Below are positions 26,058 through 35,600 of a DNA stretch of 48,585 nucleotides, in pieces. The stretch is from an uncultured Verrucomicrobia subdivision 3 bacterium (GTDB lineage Bacteria; Verrucomicrobiota; Verrucomicrobiia; Limisphaerales; UBA11358): contig CAILMI010000055.1 in assembly GCA_903835255.1 (NCBI GenBank), forward strand, positions 139,244 through 187,828. The letters run 5' to 3'. The position numbers and the translations under genes were made by a program. Below the pieces are notes generated by a model that made no database searches, was not told the DNA's origin, and saw only the letters and a list, made by a program, of their open reading frames with translations. Positions within the stretch are counted from its first letter, which is position 1; each line of letters starts with the position of its first letter.

Positions 26058-26492
26058 ATGCATCCAAAAAAGACTTCCCTCAAACTCGCCGTCGCAGCGT
26101 TGTCCGCCCTGTTTAGCCTGATTGCCGTAGGATCGGCGAAAGACCCCAAACCCGCGGCCACTTTGCCCCCGGCCTCCACCCAAACCGGCGTGACCTACGC
26201 CAAGGACATGAAACCCATTTTTGAAGTGTCCTGTGTCAAATGTCACCAGGGCGACAAGCCCAAAGCCCGGCTTAAAATGGACACCCTGGAGGGAGTCCTC
26301 AAAGGCACCAAGCATGGCGCGATTGTCATTCCTGGCAACAGTGCCAAAAGCATGCTGGTTGAATCTGTCGCCTATCTGGGGAGTGATTCCGAAAGCTGGA
26401 TGCCACCGATTCACAACAAGGCAGGCATCAAACAACTGACCCCGGAACAGATTGGCTTGATCCGCGCGTGGATTGATCAGGGCGCGAAATAA
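26058..26492 (+). CDS. Exported mono-haem c-type cytochrome (planctomycete cytochrome C-like)
   Basis: A 144-residue protein with a signal peptide (MHPKKTSLKLAVAALSALFSLIAVGSA) and a single haem c site CVKCH (Cys59, Cys62, His63). The sequence that follows, GDKPKARLKMDTLEGVLKG then AIVIPGNSAKSMLVESV and MPP, matches the planctomycete-type PSCyt1 domain; Met115 may be the distal haem ligand. Such domains are usually N-terminal parts of larger PVC enzymes, so a stand-alone version is a small electron-transfer protein. The gene has its own promoter-like region and a strong terminator, and is probably monocistronic. Confidence 0.88.
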   Translation: MHPKKTSLKLAVAALSALFSLIAVGSAKDPKPAATLPPASTQTGVTYAKDMKPIFEVSCVKCHQGDKPKARLKMDTLEGVLKGTKHGAIVIPGNSAKSMLVESVAYLGSDSESWMPPIHNKAGIKQLTPEQIGLIRAWIDQGAK

Positions 26493-26513
26493 TCCACCGC
26501 ACCCCACTTACAA

Positions 26514-26548
26514 GGCGCCATCCGGTGAGGATGGCGCCTTTTCTTTTT
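26514..26548 (+). terminator. Rho-independent terminator after cytochrome c
   Basis: A perfect 10-bp stem GGCGCCATCC/GGATGGCGCC with the five-base loop GGTGA is followed by TTTTCTTTTT. It starts 21 bases after the stop codon. Confidence 0.93.
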
Positions 26549-26680
26549 GCGATGAGCCGCCGCCGCGCGGGCTTTGTGGACGACCCACCGAGGATGCCGC
26601 CGCGCGGCCGCCCTGCCCTTGGCAATAGCGGTGCGGCGCACTCATCCCCGATTGCTTCGGAGTTCGCACCAACGTGGATA

Positions 26681-26795
26681 GGGTCAGCGCGCTGCGATAA
26701 CCTGCCCGCGTTCAGCGGGCGTCAGAAAGGGGGCCGCCGGCACAAGCCCCTTCCGCGCCGGATACGGCGCGGGGGCATCGCAGCGCGATGCCCCC
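26681..26795. repeat. Multi-hairpin dispersed repeat, copy A
   Basis: About 115 bases, shared with copy B at 47231. It contains a chain of stem-loops: a decayed one at 26682-26702, GCCCGC-loop GTTCA-GCGGGC (26704-26720), CCGCGCCG-loop GATA-CGGCGCGG (26753-26772) and GGGGGCATCGC-loop AGC-GCGATGCCCCC (26771-26795, 11 bp perfect). The last two share two bases. The copy lies in the gap between the convergent cytochrome and lipoprotein genes (26549-26830), which has no credible gene. This looks like a REP/MITE-type element; it has no coding capacity. Confidence 0.8.
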
Positions 26796-26830
26796 TACCC
26801 GCTCCGTAGTTCTTGTTTAAAAACTGCGGA

Positions 26831-27226
26831 TCACTTACCCAATGGCTGGGACATATCGGCCGCGGCCTTGGCAGCGGCATCGGCGGCCTTGCCCGCCCCG
26901 GTCCCGATGGCTTTTTGCACGGCGGCAATCATATCGCTGACCGCCTGCTGCTGTTCGGAGGTGAGTTGGAACCGGGTGGGGAGCGATTGAAGCTGGGTGA
27001 CAACGGCGGGATAATCCGCCCCTTGGATTGCCGTCACGGCCTTTTTCACGGCGCTCTTGAGGGCCGGCTCCGCCGCTAGGAAAGCCGATTCAAAACTGGC
27101 GGTGTCCAGGCGGGTGGCGGAAGCGCTGGCACCGCCGGCCGCGCCATCCGAGGGTTTACTGCAGCCGGCCACGGACAAAGCCGTAACCGCAACGAGGGTG
27201 AGGAGGGATGTTTTTATAATTTTCAT
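26831..27226 (-). CDS. Small putative lipoprotein, unknown function
   Basis: 131 residues with a lipoprotein signal (MKIIKTSLLTLVAVTALSVAGC, lipobox Cys22) followed by a Gly/Ala/Ser spacer and a helical, Ala-rich body (FESAFLAAEPALKSAVKKAV; FQLTSEQQQAVSDMIAAVQKAI). Probably anchored in the outer or inner membrane facing the periplasm. I do not recognise the family. It has no close neighbour on its strand, with 132 bases to the end of dnaG and the structured repeat copy A downstream. Confidence 0.75.
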   Translation of the reverse strand: MKIIKTSLLTLVAVTALSVAGCSKPSDGAAGGASASATRLDTASFESAFLAAEPALKSAVKKAVTAIQGADYPAVVTQLQSLPTRFQLTSEQQQAVSDMIAAVQKAIGTGAGKAADAAAKAAADMSQPLGK

Positions 27227-27358
27227 AGGTTAGTAATGGAGTTCCTTGTGACACCGACCGAAGGGCACACTAGCGCAATTTCTGGAAAGGTCAAAAGCGA
27301 GAAATGAATGGCCCGCAAAACTTGTGCCAGACCCGCGTCCGGCCGGCGATTTAGGGAT

Positions 27359-29185
27359 TCACGCCTCGCCCACCGCAAAAATTCCCATCCGCTTCTGCTC
27401 GCGCAACTGCTGCTGCTCACGGAGTAACGCGAGCTTGTCCGCGTCGGCAATTTCCGGCTGACCCGCCCGCTGCAGGCACGCGGCAATCTTCCGATCCAAC
27501 CACTGGTTTCTCAATTTCAAGATCACATCGGCAAGCTGCTGTTCGAGGTTCGGGAGTTTGCGCTCCTCGGCGACAGCTTCGGTCACCAGGCTCCGGATAC
27601 CCGGGGAATCGCACGCCTCTAAAAAAGCGCCGAGGCTCTGCCAGGTTTCGTCCCGCTGCGCGGCAAGCCGTTGGGCAACCACTTGCCGGGTTTGGGGATG
27701 GGAAATCCACTCCGGGTCCAGATGCGCCGCAGCCCACGGAACCAGGTCGTCGTGCAAAAACAGCAGCTTGAGCAGATGAAGTTCCACGGCGGAGGGCCGC
27801 GCCATTTCGGATTCCGCCGCTTCAAAGGATTCCTCCCCGTCCGCGGCGTTTACCGGCCGGGCAGAGGGGGTCTTGCGGAACTCAGACCGCACCGCCTCGG
27901 GCAGGACCCCCAGTCGCAGCGCGGTTTTCTGCGCATACTTGTCCACCAGCACGGCGCTGCCGGTCTTCCCGACGGCCGCAGCCATGTCGCGCACTATCAG
28001 GCTCCGCCCCTTGTCGCTGGCCACGTCGTTTTGAGCGCACAGCCGGTTCAAATAATAATCGAAAAAGCCGTCCGCGCCGGCGACCAGCTGGCGAAACGCC
28101 TCGCCGCCGTTGGCCTGAATGTAACTGTCCGGGTCATGCGGCCGGGGCATCACCGCCACGCGCACGGCCACGCCCGAGGCCAGCAGGGGTTCGAGCGACC
28201 GCACGGCGGCCTTCTGCCCAGCCTCGTCGGAATCAAAGCACAAAACCACTTCCTCCACATAGCGCTTGATGATGCGCGCGTGCTGGTCGGTGAAGGCCGT
28301 GCCCTGGGGCGCGACGACGTTTTGCACCCCCGCCATGAAGCAGGCGATTAAATCCAGCTGGCCTTCGCAGACGATGGCCGACTGCGCCTCCAGCAGGGCG
28401 CGCTTGGACTTATCGAGGCCAAAGAACACCTTGCTCTTAGTGAAGAGGGGGGTCTCCGGCGAGTTGACATATTTCGCGGTCTTCTCGTCGCCGGACAGAA
28501 TGCGCCCGCTGAAGCCGATCACCCTGCCCTGCTCGTCGCAGATGGGGAACATGAGCCGCCCGCGAAACCGATCGTAGTAGCGCCGCCCCTCAGTGGTCCG
28601 GCCGGCCTCCTCGGACTTTTGAATGATGAGGCCGGCCTTTTCGATGAGCCCCAGATCATGTTTTTTACCGACTGCCCAATTGACCGTGTCGTCCCACGCC
28701 TCGGGGGCGGCTCCGAGCCGGAACAGTTTGATCGCCTCGGCGGAGACGCCGCGCCCGGCCAGATAATCCCGCGCGCGCTGGCCGCTGGCCTCGCTGGCCA
28801 GGGCGTTCTGCCAGCGCTGCGTGATCTGCTCATGAATCTGAAGCAGCTCGTCCTTGAGATGGCGCGACTGTTGTTCCGCGGGGTTCTGATCGGTCTCCAG
28901 CGGTATTTTCGCCCGCTCCGCCAGCCGGCGGACGGCATCCAGGAAGCCGATGTTCTCGTAGTCCCTGATGAAGGTGAACACATCGCCGCCCTTGTGGCAG
29001 CCAAAGCAGTGAAAAATCTGCTTCTGGGAATTGACGTTGAAGCTGGGCGTCTTCTCTTTGTGAAATGGGCAGAGGGCGGTGAAGTTGGCCCCGTTTTTTT
29101 TCAGCGGCAGGCAGGCACCGATCACCTCCACGATGTCGCTTGCCGCGCGGATGCGTTCCAAGGTTGCTTGTGAAAAACCGGCCAT
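27359..29185 (-). CDS. dnaG: DNA primase
   Basis: Makes RNA primers for DNA replication. The 608-residue protein has the N-terminal CHC2 zinc domain (Cys39, His42, Cys60, Cys63 in CPFHKEKTPSF and CFGCHKGGDVF), the catalytic core with GRLMFPICDEQGRVIGFSGR, the Toprim acidic motif EGQLDLIA near 270 and CFDSDEAG, and a C-terminal helical region expected to bind the helicase DnaB. The start MAGFSQATLERIR is typical. It follows the CvpA-like gene by 27 bases. No rpoD or rpsU neighbour of the classic macromolecular-synthesis operon is present. Confidence 0.95.
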   Translation of the reverse strand: MAGFSQATLERIRAASDIVEVIGACLPLKKNGANFTALCPFHKEKTPSFNVNSQKQIFHCFGCHKGGDVFTFIRDYENIGFLDAVRRLAERAKIPLETDQNPAEQQSRHLKDELLQIHEQITQRWQNALASEASGQRARDYLAGRGVSAEAIKLFRLGAAPEAWDDTVNWAVGKKHDLGLIEKAGLIIQKSEEAGRTTEGRRYYDRFRGRLMFPICDEQGRVIGFSGRILSGDEKTAKYVNSPETPLFTKSKVFFGLDKSKRALLEAQSAIVCEGQLDLIACFMAGVQNVVAPQGTAFTDQHARIIKRYVEEVVLCFDSDEAGQKAAVRSLEPLLASGVAVRVAVMPRPHDPDSYIQANGGEAFRQLVAGADGFFDYYLNRLCAQNDVASDKGRSLIVRDMAAAVGKTGSAVLVDKYAQKTALRLGVLPEAVRSEFRKTPSARPVNAADGEESFEAAESEMARPSAVELHLLKLLFLHDDLVPWAAAHLDPEWISHPQTRQVVAQRLAAQRDETWQSLGAFLEACDSPGIRSLVTEAVAEERKLPNLEQQLADVILKLRNQWLDRKIAACLQRAGQPEIADADKLALLREQQQLREQKRMGIFAVGEA

Positions 29186-29212
29186 TGCTTGAGTCTCCGG
29201 CGAGGGGGCCGG

Positions 29213-29887
29213 TCAGTTGCCGATGTGGATCTGGGCCGCAGAGGGCGGCGGCTTGACCCCCGTGGCTTCCGGAGTATGAATCAGGATCATCCCCAGATAG
29301 CTCTCGATGAGCGGCCCGGCGAACGAGCGCCTGAAGACCGACTCCTGAACCGTGTGCACCGAGGGGAAAAAATTGCCCTTGAACCCTTGCTGATTACCGC
29401 CATACCAGCGCGCGTTGTAGGCGATTTGCGCGTTTACTTCCGCAAGGGTGTACGAGGGAGCATGCAGGAGGGCGAGCACAAAAAGAAGCAGGCACAGATG
29501 CCGGATCCCGCCCGAGATGCTCCCCAGATAATACTCCATCCCCCCGAAAAAACTGCTGCCCTCCAGATGGGGCAGGATGAGTTTTTTCAGGATCTGGAAC
29601 AGCAGCAACACCAGCAGCGTCAGCGAAAGATAACCCCCGATAGAGGCCCACAGGATTCCCGGCTTGGCGACGTTCAGAAAAAACTGCCCCGCCATCTGAT
29701 AGCCCAGGCCGCTCACAATCACAATCGCCACCCACTGGAACACCGGCAACACCTCCCGGGTCATGCCATGCTTGCGACCGCGGTGAATCCCCAGACCCAC
29801 CACCGCCAGCAGGACGACGTCAAACCAGCCGAACGGAAGCCGGTCAAGCGCCACGGAATAGGTGGGAGAAGCGGCGACAGCGATCAT
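29213..29887 (-). CDS. CvpA-family membrane protein
   Basis: 224 residues with four hydrophobic segments (near 18-35, 52-68, 80-98 and 125-145), and the family entry WFDVVLLAVVGLGIHRGRKHGM, which resembles the first helix and basic turn of CvpA/colicin-V-production proteins. The periplasmic C-terminal part is soluble and ends in a Pro-rich tail. It is probably co-transcribed with dnaG. Function of the family is poorly known; the call is a family assignment. Confidence 0.7.
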   Translation of the reverse strand: MIAVAASPTYSVALDRLPFGWFDVVLLAVVGLGIHRGRKHGMTREVLPVFQWVAIVIVSGLGYQMAGQFFLNVAKPGILWASIGGYLSLTLLVLLLFQILKKLILPHLEGSSFFGGMEYYLGSISGGIRHLCLLLFVLALLHAPSYTLAEVNAQIAYNARWYGGNQQGFKGNFFPSVHTVQESVFRRSFAGPLIESYLGMILIHTPEATGVKPPPSAAQIHIGN

Positions 29888-30012
29888 CCGGCGAGATTAA
29901 AACTTCTCGGCGGGATTGCCAGCCCAAAAGTTGCGCGCGGGGATGCTTTCAAAAATACTTTTCCAACTCGACCGGCGGCGCTGGGTCGCGTAAAATTTTT
30001 TCCTTTGAATTT

Positions 30013-30035
30013 ATCCTAGGCGACATCCTAGGCGA
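30013..30035. repeat. Tandem 12-bp repeat before rhaT
   Basis: ATCCTAGGCGA occurs twice, 12 bases apart (30013 and 30025), ending 20 bases before the rhaT start. Each copy holds the palindrome CCTAGG. It could be a regulatory site close to the ribosome-binding region or a simple duplication. Confidence 0.6.
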
Positions 30036-30055
30036 ACCCCCAACCCAACATCACC

Positions 30056-31126
30056 ATGATTCCTCCCAATCCGCTCCTCGGCGCGGCGTTCCACGCGGTC
30101 GGCGCTTTCTTTGCGGCCATCTGTTACACGCCGCAAAAGCGCGTCACCGGATGGTCGTGGCAGACCTACTGGCTGGTGCAGGCTTCGTTCTGCTGGCTGC
30201 TGCTGCCCCTCCTGGGCGCGTGGCTGACCATTCCCGAACTGGGCGCGGTCCTGCGCGAGGCGCCCCGCAGCGCCATGCTGACGGCATTCCTGCTGGGCGC
30301 CGCCTACGGGATTGGCGGGACGGCATTTGGCGTTTCGATACGGTACATCGGTTTTTCGCTGACCTATGCGATTGCCATTGGGCTCTCCACGGTGCTCGGC
30401 ACCCTGATTCCGCCGCTGATCGCCGGCACCCTGGGAACAACCTTGAGCAAGCCCGGGGCCAGCTGGGTCATGGGCGGCATCGCCATCGGCATGATCGGCA
30501 TCGCCTTCACCGGCGCCGCCGGACGCATGAAGGAACGCGACCTGAGCGGCACCGCCAGCCTCGCGGGATTTTCGCTCGCGAAGGGCCTGATGCTGTCGCT
30601 GCTGGCCGGCGTGCTTTCGGCGGTGTACGGGTTTGCGCTGGCGGCGGGCGAACCGATCGCCGATGTGGCTTCAGCGCACGGGGCGGGGGTCTTTCGCGGC
30701 AATGTGGTCTATATCTTCTCCAATACCGGCGCGTTTATTTCGACGACGCTCTACTGTCTCTGGCTGCACCGCAAACACAAGACGCTGAGTGAAATCGTGG
30801 AGCTGCCCGCCGGGACGGAGAAATCCAGCCTGCCGGTGAACTGGGCGATGGCCGTGCTGACGGGCTGCCTGTGGTATGGCCAATTCTTCTTCTACAACCT
30901 CGGCCACGTGCGGATGGGAGAGTACCAGTTCACGAGCTGGGCCATCCACATGATCATGCTCATCCTATTCAGCATCGTCGTCGGTTTCGCCCTCCGGGAA
31001 TGGCGCGGCGCACGGCTCCTGACGAAGCTGGCGGTGGGCGCCGCCTTTCTGGTGCTGGTCGGCGCGGTGCTGGCCCTGACTTACGGGAACCATCTGGCCG
31101 AAGTGGCGCCAGGCCACGGTCACTAG
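30056..31126 (+). CDS. rhaT: L-rhamnose/proton symporter RhaT family
   Basis: Inner-membrane permease of about ten helices, 356 residues, with family blocks at the start (NPLLGAAFHAVGAFFAAICYTPQKRVTGWSWQTYW), GAAYGIGGTAFGVSIRYIGFSLTYAIAIG in the middle and GCLWYGQFFFYNLGHVRMG near the C terminus. Imports L-rhamnose with a proton; sugar specificity is inferred from the family. No rhamnose isomerase, kinase or aldolase gene is adjacent, so it stands apart from its pathway. It is convergent with the ribosomal-protein operon; the 227-base gap between them (31127-31353) holds only the terminator of that operon. Confidence 0.9.
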   Translation: MIPPNPLLGAAFHAVGAFFAAICYTPQKRVTGWSWQTYWLVQASFCWLLLPLLGAWLTIPELGAVLREAPRSAMLTAFLLGAAYGIGGTAFGVSIRYIGFSLTYAIAIGLSTVLGTLIPPLIAGTLGTTLSKPGASWVMGGIAIGMIGIAFTGAAGRMKERDLSGTASLAGFSLAKGLMLSLLAGVLSAVYGFALAAGEPIADVASAHGAGVFRGNVVYIFSNTGAFISTTLYCLWLHRKHKTLSEIVELPAGTEKSSLPVNWAMAVLTGCLWYGQFFFYNLGHVRMGEYQFTSWAIHMIMLILFSIVVGFALREWRGARLLTKLAVGAAFLVLVGAVLALTYGNHLAEVAPGHGH

Positions 31127-31303
31127 AGCAGCGACAGCAAAGAGGCCGCAAGGGGCCGCTCGGATTTTCGGGAACAGCTTCTCGCATAGAGAACCGCCCG
31201 AGCCACCGTGCCATTCATTAATCGGCCAGCGACGTCTTCCCCTCCGCCCAGCTGTCACCGGTATCTTGCACTGACCGCCGGCGGCGGCACGCTTCCGAGC
31301 AAG

Positions 31304-31334
31304 AAAAAGCGGCGCGGAGATCACTCCGCGCCGC
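31304..31334 (-). terminator. Terminator after rplW
   Basis: On the minus strand an 11-bp perfect stem GCGGCGCGGAG/CTCCGCGCCGC with a four-base loop is followed by TTTTT, starting 20 bases after the rplW stop. It ends the ribosomal-protein operon here. Confidence 0.92.
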
Positions 31335-31353
31335 AGGTGATTTCAAATTCCGA

Positions 31354-31635
31354 CTAGGTCAGGGTGATCTTATCGCCGTCCTTGAGGGTGACGATGGCTT
31401 TCTTCCAATCGGGCGCTTTGCCGGCTTGGGCCGTGCGCTTGCGGCGGGCCTTACCCCGGACGTTGAGCGTGTTGACCTTGGTGACCTTGACCTTGAACAG
31501 TTCCTGCACGGCCTGCCGGATCTGCGGCTTGGTCGCGAGGCGGTCGGCCACGATGGTGTACTGGTTATACTTTTCGCCCTGGCGGGTGCCTTTTTCCGTG
31601 AGGCGGACGGTCTTGATGATTTCGAAAGGGTTCAT
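31354..31635 (-). CDS. rplW: 50S ribosomal protein L23
   Basis: 93-residue L23, a 23S rRNA-binding protein at the exit tunnel. MNPFEIIKTVRLTEKGT, DRLATKPQIRQAVQELFKVKVTKVNTL and the loop with GKARRKRTAQAG are typical. It starts one base after the rplD stop. It is the last gene of the operon; rplB, which normally follows L23, is missing. Confidence 0.94.
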   Translation of the reverse strand: MNPFEIIKTVRLTEKGTRQGEKYNQYTIVADRLATKPQIRQAVQELFKVKVTKVNTLNVRGKARRKRTAQAGKAPDWKKAIVTLKDGDKITLT

Positions 31636-31636
31636 G

Positions 31637-32260
31637 TTATTCCTGGGTCAGACGGGCTTCCACGGTTTCAAACGCACTCCGGGTGAAGAGCAGCTTGTCC
31701 GGCCGCAAAATATCGTAGGTGTTGAGCAGATCGCCTGTGGTCATGGTGACGTAGGAGATGTTGCGCGAGGCGAGCGTGAGGTTTTTGTCTGCCGCCGCCA
31801 CGATGAGCGTGGTGCCTTGCAGCTCCAGCGCATCGATGATGCCGGAGAACTCCTTGGTCTTGGGGGAGGACAACTTCAAATCTTCCACGATGACCACGTC
31901 GCCGAGCTTGATGCGCTCGCTCAAGGCTTTGCGCAGGGCGAGCTGCTTGGTTTTCTTGGAGATCGTCTTGCTGAAGTCGCGGGGCTTGGGACCGAACACG
32001 ACGCCGCCGCCGACCCACAACGGGGAGCGAACGGAGCCAGCGCGGGCGCGGCCGGTGCCTTTTTGTTTCCAAGGCTTCTTGTTGGAACCCTGGACCTCGC
32101 CGGCCGTCTTGGTGCAGGCGGTGCCGCTGCGCTGCGCCGCCCGGTAGGCGGTGACCGCATCGTGCACGGCCTGGGTGCCGCGTCCGTTCTCAATCATCTC
32201 GAACTTCACTTCCAGTTCGCCCTGATTTTTTCCTTTTAAATTTTTAATGGCAATTTTCAT
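31637..32260 (-). CDS. rplD: 50S ribosomal protein L4
   Basis: 207-residue L4, a 23S rRNA-binding protein lining the exit tunnel. The conserved basic loop reads NKKPWKQKGTGRARAGSVRSP followed by WVGGGVVFGP. In many bacteria L4 also regulates the S10 operon; no such leader can be identified here. It begins six bases after rplC. Confidence 0.95.
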   Translation of the reverse strand: MKIAIKNLKGKNQGELEVKFEMIENGRGTQAVHDAVTAYRAAQRSGTACTKTAGEVQGSNKKPWKQKGTGRARAGSVRSPLWVGGGVVFGPKPRDFSKTISKKTKQLALRKALSERIKLGDVVIVEDLKLSSPKTKEFSGIIDALELQGTTLIVAAADKNLTLASRNISYVTMTTGDLLNTYDILRPDKLLFTRSAFETVEARLTQE

Positions 32261-32266
32261 GGCGCG

Positions 32267-32986
32267 TTATTTCTTGGGAGCTGCCGCGGCGGCGGCTTTT
32301 TTGTCGGACGCTTTTTTCTTGTTGGAAATGCTGACCGGCGGCTTCCAGCCCTGCGGCCGCTTCTTGGATTCGCGGATGACGACGTAATCGCCTTCGGACC
32401 CGGGAATCGCGCCTTTGATGAGCAACAGGTTGTCGGACTCGCGAACCTGGATGATCTCGAGGTTCTGCGTGGTGCGCGTTACCTGACCCATGTGACCGGG
32501 CATCTTCATGCCGCGCATGACCGTGCCGGGGAACAGACGCTGACCGATGGCGCCGGAGCGGCGCTTCCAGCCTTTGGCGCCGTGGGTGGCCGGACCGCCG
32601 GCGAAATGATGGCGCTTCATGACACCTTCAAAGCCCCGCCCCTTGGTCGTCCCGATGGCATCAATGAAATCACCCACCGCAAACAATGTCGGCCCGATAA
32701 TATCGCCGGGCTTGACGTCTTTGGAGAAATCACGGAACTCGCGGATGCGTTTCACCGCCGCGCCGTTTTGTTTCTTGATGTGGCCGAGCAGGGCCTTGGA
32801 CAGGCGCTGTTCCTTCTGGTCGTCGAAGCCGAGCTGGACGGAATTGTAGCCGTCTTTGCCGCCCTGCGTTTTGACCTGCAGCACGCGATTGGGGCCGCAG
32901 AGCACGACCGTCACCGGGGTGACGTTGCCGCTGGCGTCATAGACGCGCGTGTGTCCGAGTTTTTTTCCTAAAAGTCCGAGTGGCAT
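32267..32986 (-). CDS. rplC: 50S ribosomal protein L3
   Basis: 239-residue L3, one of the first proteins to bind 23S rRNA near the peptidyl-transferase centre. It starts [17 protein letters not shown] and has the extended loop [31 protein letters not shown]-type block. The C-terminal 30 residues are a Lys/Ala-rich tail ([17 protein letters not shown]) that is longer than the E. coli protein. Confidence 0.95.
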   Translation of the reverse strand: MPLGLLGKKLGHTRVYDASGNVTPVTVVLCGPNRVLQVKTQGGKDGYNSVQLGFDDQKEQRLSKALLGHIKKQNGAAVKRIREFRDFSKDVKPGDIIGPTLFAVGDFIDAIGTTKGRGFEGVMKRHHFAGGPATHGAKGWKRRSGAIGQRLFPGTVMRGMKMPGHMGQVTRTTQNLEIIQVRESDNLLLIKGAIPGSEGDYVVIRESKKRPQGWKPPVSISNKKKASDKKAAAAAAPKK

Positions 32987-32999
32987 GGTGTTCCTTAAA

Positions 33000-33308
33000 T
33001 CAGATTTTGATGGTGATATCCACGCCGGCGGGCAAATTGAGTTTCTTCAATTCGTCCACGGTCTTGGCCGTCGGGTCCAGAATGTCGATCAGACGCTTGT
33101 GCGTGCGCTGCTCGAAGGTTTCCTGGGATTTTTTGTCCGAGTGCGGCGAGCGCTGAACGGTGAAGCGTTCAATGCGGGTCGGCAACGGGATGGGCCCGGC
33201 GACGCGAGCGCCGGTGCGTTTGACGGTGTCCGCGATTTCTCGAGCGGACTGGTCGATGACGCGGTGGTCATAGGCCTTGAGCCGGATTCTGATGCGTTGT
33301 GCAGCCAT
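33000..33308 (-). CDS. rpsJ: 30S ribosomal protein S10 (NusE)
   Basis: 102-residue S10, part of the 30S head and, as NusE, of antitermination complexes. Blocks [36 protein letters not shown] and [19 protein letters not shown] are diagnostic. It follows fusA by 34 bases without an intervening tuf gene. Confidence 0.96.
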   Translation of the reverse strand: MAAQRIRIRLKAYDHRVIDQSAREIADTVKRTGARVAGPIPLPTRIERFTVQRSPHSDKKSQETFEQRTHKRLIDILDPTAKTVDELKKLNLPAGVDITIKI

Positions 33309-33342
33309 ATAAAGAGCGATTGTGTAGTTATGGTTGTGTGGG

Positions 33343-35571
33343 TTAAGTGCGAGCCGCCGGTTTCTTGGCGGCCGCGTCTAAAATCGTGGTCAATACACTG
33401 TTCGGAACCTGGGAAAAAGCCAGCGGTTCCATTGAATAAGAGGCGCGCCCCTTGGACAGCGAGCGGATCGCCGTGGCATACCCGAACATTTCGGCCAGCG
33501 GCACCTGGGCGTTAAGAACCGTCTGACCGTTCTTCGCCTCAATGCTGACAATCGTGCCGCGACGACGGTTGATATCGCCGAGCAGGTCGCCCTGATATTC
33601 GTCCGGCGTGGTGCATTCCACTTTCATGATCGGCTCGAGCAGGATCGGACCCGCTTTCTTGAAAGCATCTTTGAGGGCGAAGATGCCCGCCATCTTGAAC
33701 GCGAGCTCGTTCGAGTCCACCTCGTGGAACGAGCCATCCACCACTTCGCATTTGATGTCAATGACTTGGTAGCCGGCGTAAACGCCGCTCTTGATAGCCT
33801 CTTCGATGCCGTCAATGACCTTGGGAATAAATTCCTTGGGGATCGCGCCGCCCACAATCTCATCCAAGACTTCAACGCCCTTGCCTTTTTCATTCGGCTC
33901 GACGGTGATGCAGGCGTGGCCGTACTGACCGCGACCGCCGGATTGACGGATGAATTTGCCTTCGCCTTCCGCCTTCTTCGTGATTGTTTCGCGGTATGCG
34001 ATCTGCGGAGCGCCGGTATTGGCTTCCACTTTGAATTCGCGCTTGAGGCGGTCGATGATGATTTCCAGATGCAGCTCGCCCATGCCCGCAATGATGAGCT
34101 GGCTGGTTTCTTCGTTGGTGAAGCAGCGGAACGTCGGATCTTCTTCGGCGAGACGCTGCAGACCCTCGGACATCTTGTCGCGATCCTGCTTGGTCTTCGG
34201 CTCGACGGCCATCGAGATAACCGGTTCCGGGAACGTCGGCGGTTCCAGCGTCACATCAAAGCTTTCATCGCACAGGGTGTCCCCAGTGGTGATGTTGCGC
34301 AGGCCGACCAGCGCGGCGATGTCGCCGGCGTACACCTCGTTGATGTCCTTGCGCTCGCTGCCCTGAATCACCATAAGGCGGCTGACGCGCTCGCGCTTGC
34401 GGGTGCGCGGATTGTAAATATTGTCGCCCTTCTTAAGCTGGCCGGAATACACGCGGAAGAACACCAATTTGCCCGCGAAAGGATCGGTCCAGAGCTTGAA
34501 CGCCAGCGAGCAGAACTTGCCGTTGTCATCCGCCTCGACTTTCAGTTTGTCTTCCGTACCGGGAACCATGCCTTCTGCGCAGGGAATATCCAGCGGGCCG
34601 GGGAGATAATCCACAACCGCGTCCACTAAAACCTGGACGCCTTTTTTCTTGAATGCCGAACCACAGAGGACGGGGATCAATTCAATTTTGCACGTCAGGC
34701 GGCGGATGGCGGCCTTGAGCGCCGGGGCGGTGATGGGTTTTTCCTCGAGCACGAGGTTGGCAATCTCCTCGTCCTTGTTGGAGACAGCGTCAATCAATTC
34801 CGCAAGCGCGGCCGTGGCGCGTTCCTGATCCGCCGGATCAATGTCCCGGATTTCGTAATTCAGGCCTTCGTTGGCCTCGGTGGGCCCCCAATAAATGGTC
34901 TTCTGGTTGACGATATCAATCACGCCCTCAAAACCACCTTCGACCGGCTTGCCTTCAAACTCGCAGGGGCCCTGGCCCAGCGGCAGGAAAATCGGGAACG
35001 CATACGCGCGCAATTTCGTGCGCATGTCGTTCAGCGCATTTTCAAAGTTCGCGCCGATGCGGTCCATCTTGTTGACGAAGGCGATGCGCGGAACGTGATA
35101 CTTGGTGGCCTGGCGCCACACGGTCTCGGACTGGGGCTGCACGCCGGCGACGCCGCAGAACACGGCCACCGCGCCATCGAGCACGCGCATGGAACGCTCC
35201 ACCTCTGCGGTGAAATCCACGTGGCCCGGGGTGTCGATGATGTTCACGCGATGCGTGATGTCCTTGAACGCCTTATAAATCTTGTCTTCGCCCGGCTTGG
35301 CGCATTTCTGCGTCCAGAAGCAGGTGACGGCGGCGGAGGTGATCGTGATGCCCCGCTCCTTTTCCTGCTCCATCCAGTCGGTGACGGTGTTGCCATCATC
35401 CACGTCGCCGATCTTGTGAATCAGGCCGGTGTAGAAAAGAATTCGCTCGGTGGTGGTGGTCTTGCCGGCGTCGATGTGCGCGGCAATGCCGATGTTGCGC
35501 GTGCGCTCCATCGTGTATTGACGGCCCGGGGCGTTCACCGATTTGGCTGTTCCTGTCGCTGCTGCGCTCAT
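33343..35571 (-). CDS. fusA: Translation elongation factor G
   Basis: GTPase that drives ribosomal translocation. The 742-residue protein has the G domain ([28 protein letters not shown]), domain II, and domains III-V ([10 protein letters not shown]; the C-terminal EPLAFSQVP region). The G domain has about 15 extra residues before the G2/G3 region ([20 protein letters not shown]) and a 20-residue N-terminal extension, making it longer than the E. coli factor (704). It follows rpsG but is separated from it by an intrinsic terminator. Confidence 0.95.
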   Translation of the reverse strand: MSAAATGTAKSVNAPGRQYTMERTRNIGIAAHIDAGKTTTTERILFYTGLIHKIGDVDDGNTVTDWMEQEKERGITITSAAVTCFWTQKCAKPGEDKIYKAFKDITHRVNIIDTPGHVDFTAEVERSMRVLDGAVAVFCGVAGVQPQSETVWRQATKYHVPRIAFVNKMDRIGANFENALNDMRTKLRAYAFPIFLPLGQGPCEFEGKPVEGGFEGVIDIVNQKTIYWGPTEANEGLNYEIRDIDPADQERATAALAELIDAVSNKDEEIANLVLEEKPITAPALKAAIRRLTCKIELIPVLCGSAFKKKGVQVLVDAVVDYLPGPLDIPCAEGMVPGTEDKLKVEADDNGKFCSLAFKLWTDPFAGKLVFFRVYSGQLKKGDNIYNPRTRKRERVSRLMVIQGSERKDINEVYAGDIAALVGLRNITTGDTLCDESFDVTLEPPTFPEPVISMAVEPKTKQDRDKMSEGLQRLAEEDPTFRCFTNEETSQLIIAGMGELHLEIIIDRLKREFKVEANTGAPQIAYRETITKKAEGEGKFIRQSGGRGQYGHACITVEPNEKGKGVEVLDEIVGGAIPKEFIPKVIDGIEEAIKSGVYAGYQVIDIKCEVVDGSFHEVDSNELAFKMAGIFALKDAFKKAGPILLEPIMKVECTTPDEYQGDLLGDINRRRGTIVSIEAKNGQTVLNAQVPLAEMFGYATAIRSLSKGRASYSMEPLAFSQVPNSVLTTILDAAAKKPAART

Positions 35572-35600
35572 GGTTTCTTTAAAAATTAGTTAACCCGACT

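Noticed and set aside
26550-26680. A gene in the gap between the cytochrome terminator and repeat copy A
   Set aside because: Open frames there are Arg/Pro-rich, overlap the hairpin repeat and have no start signal or family pattern.
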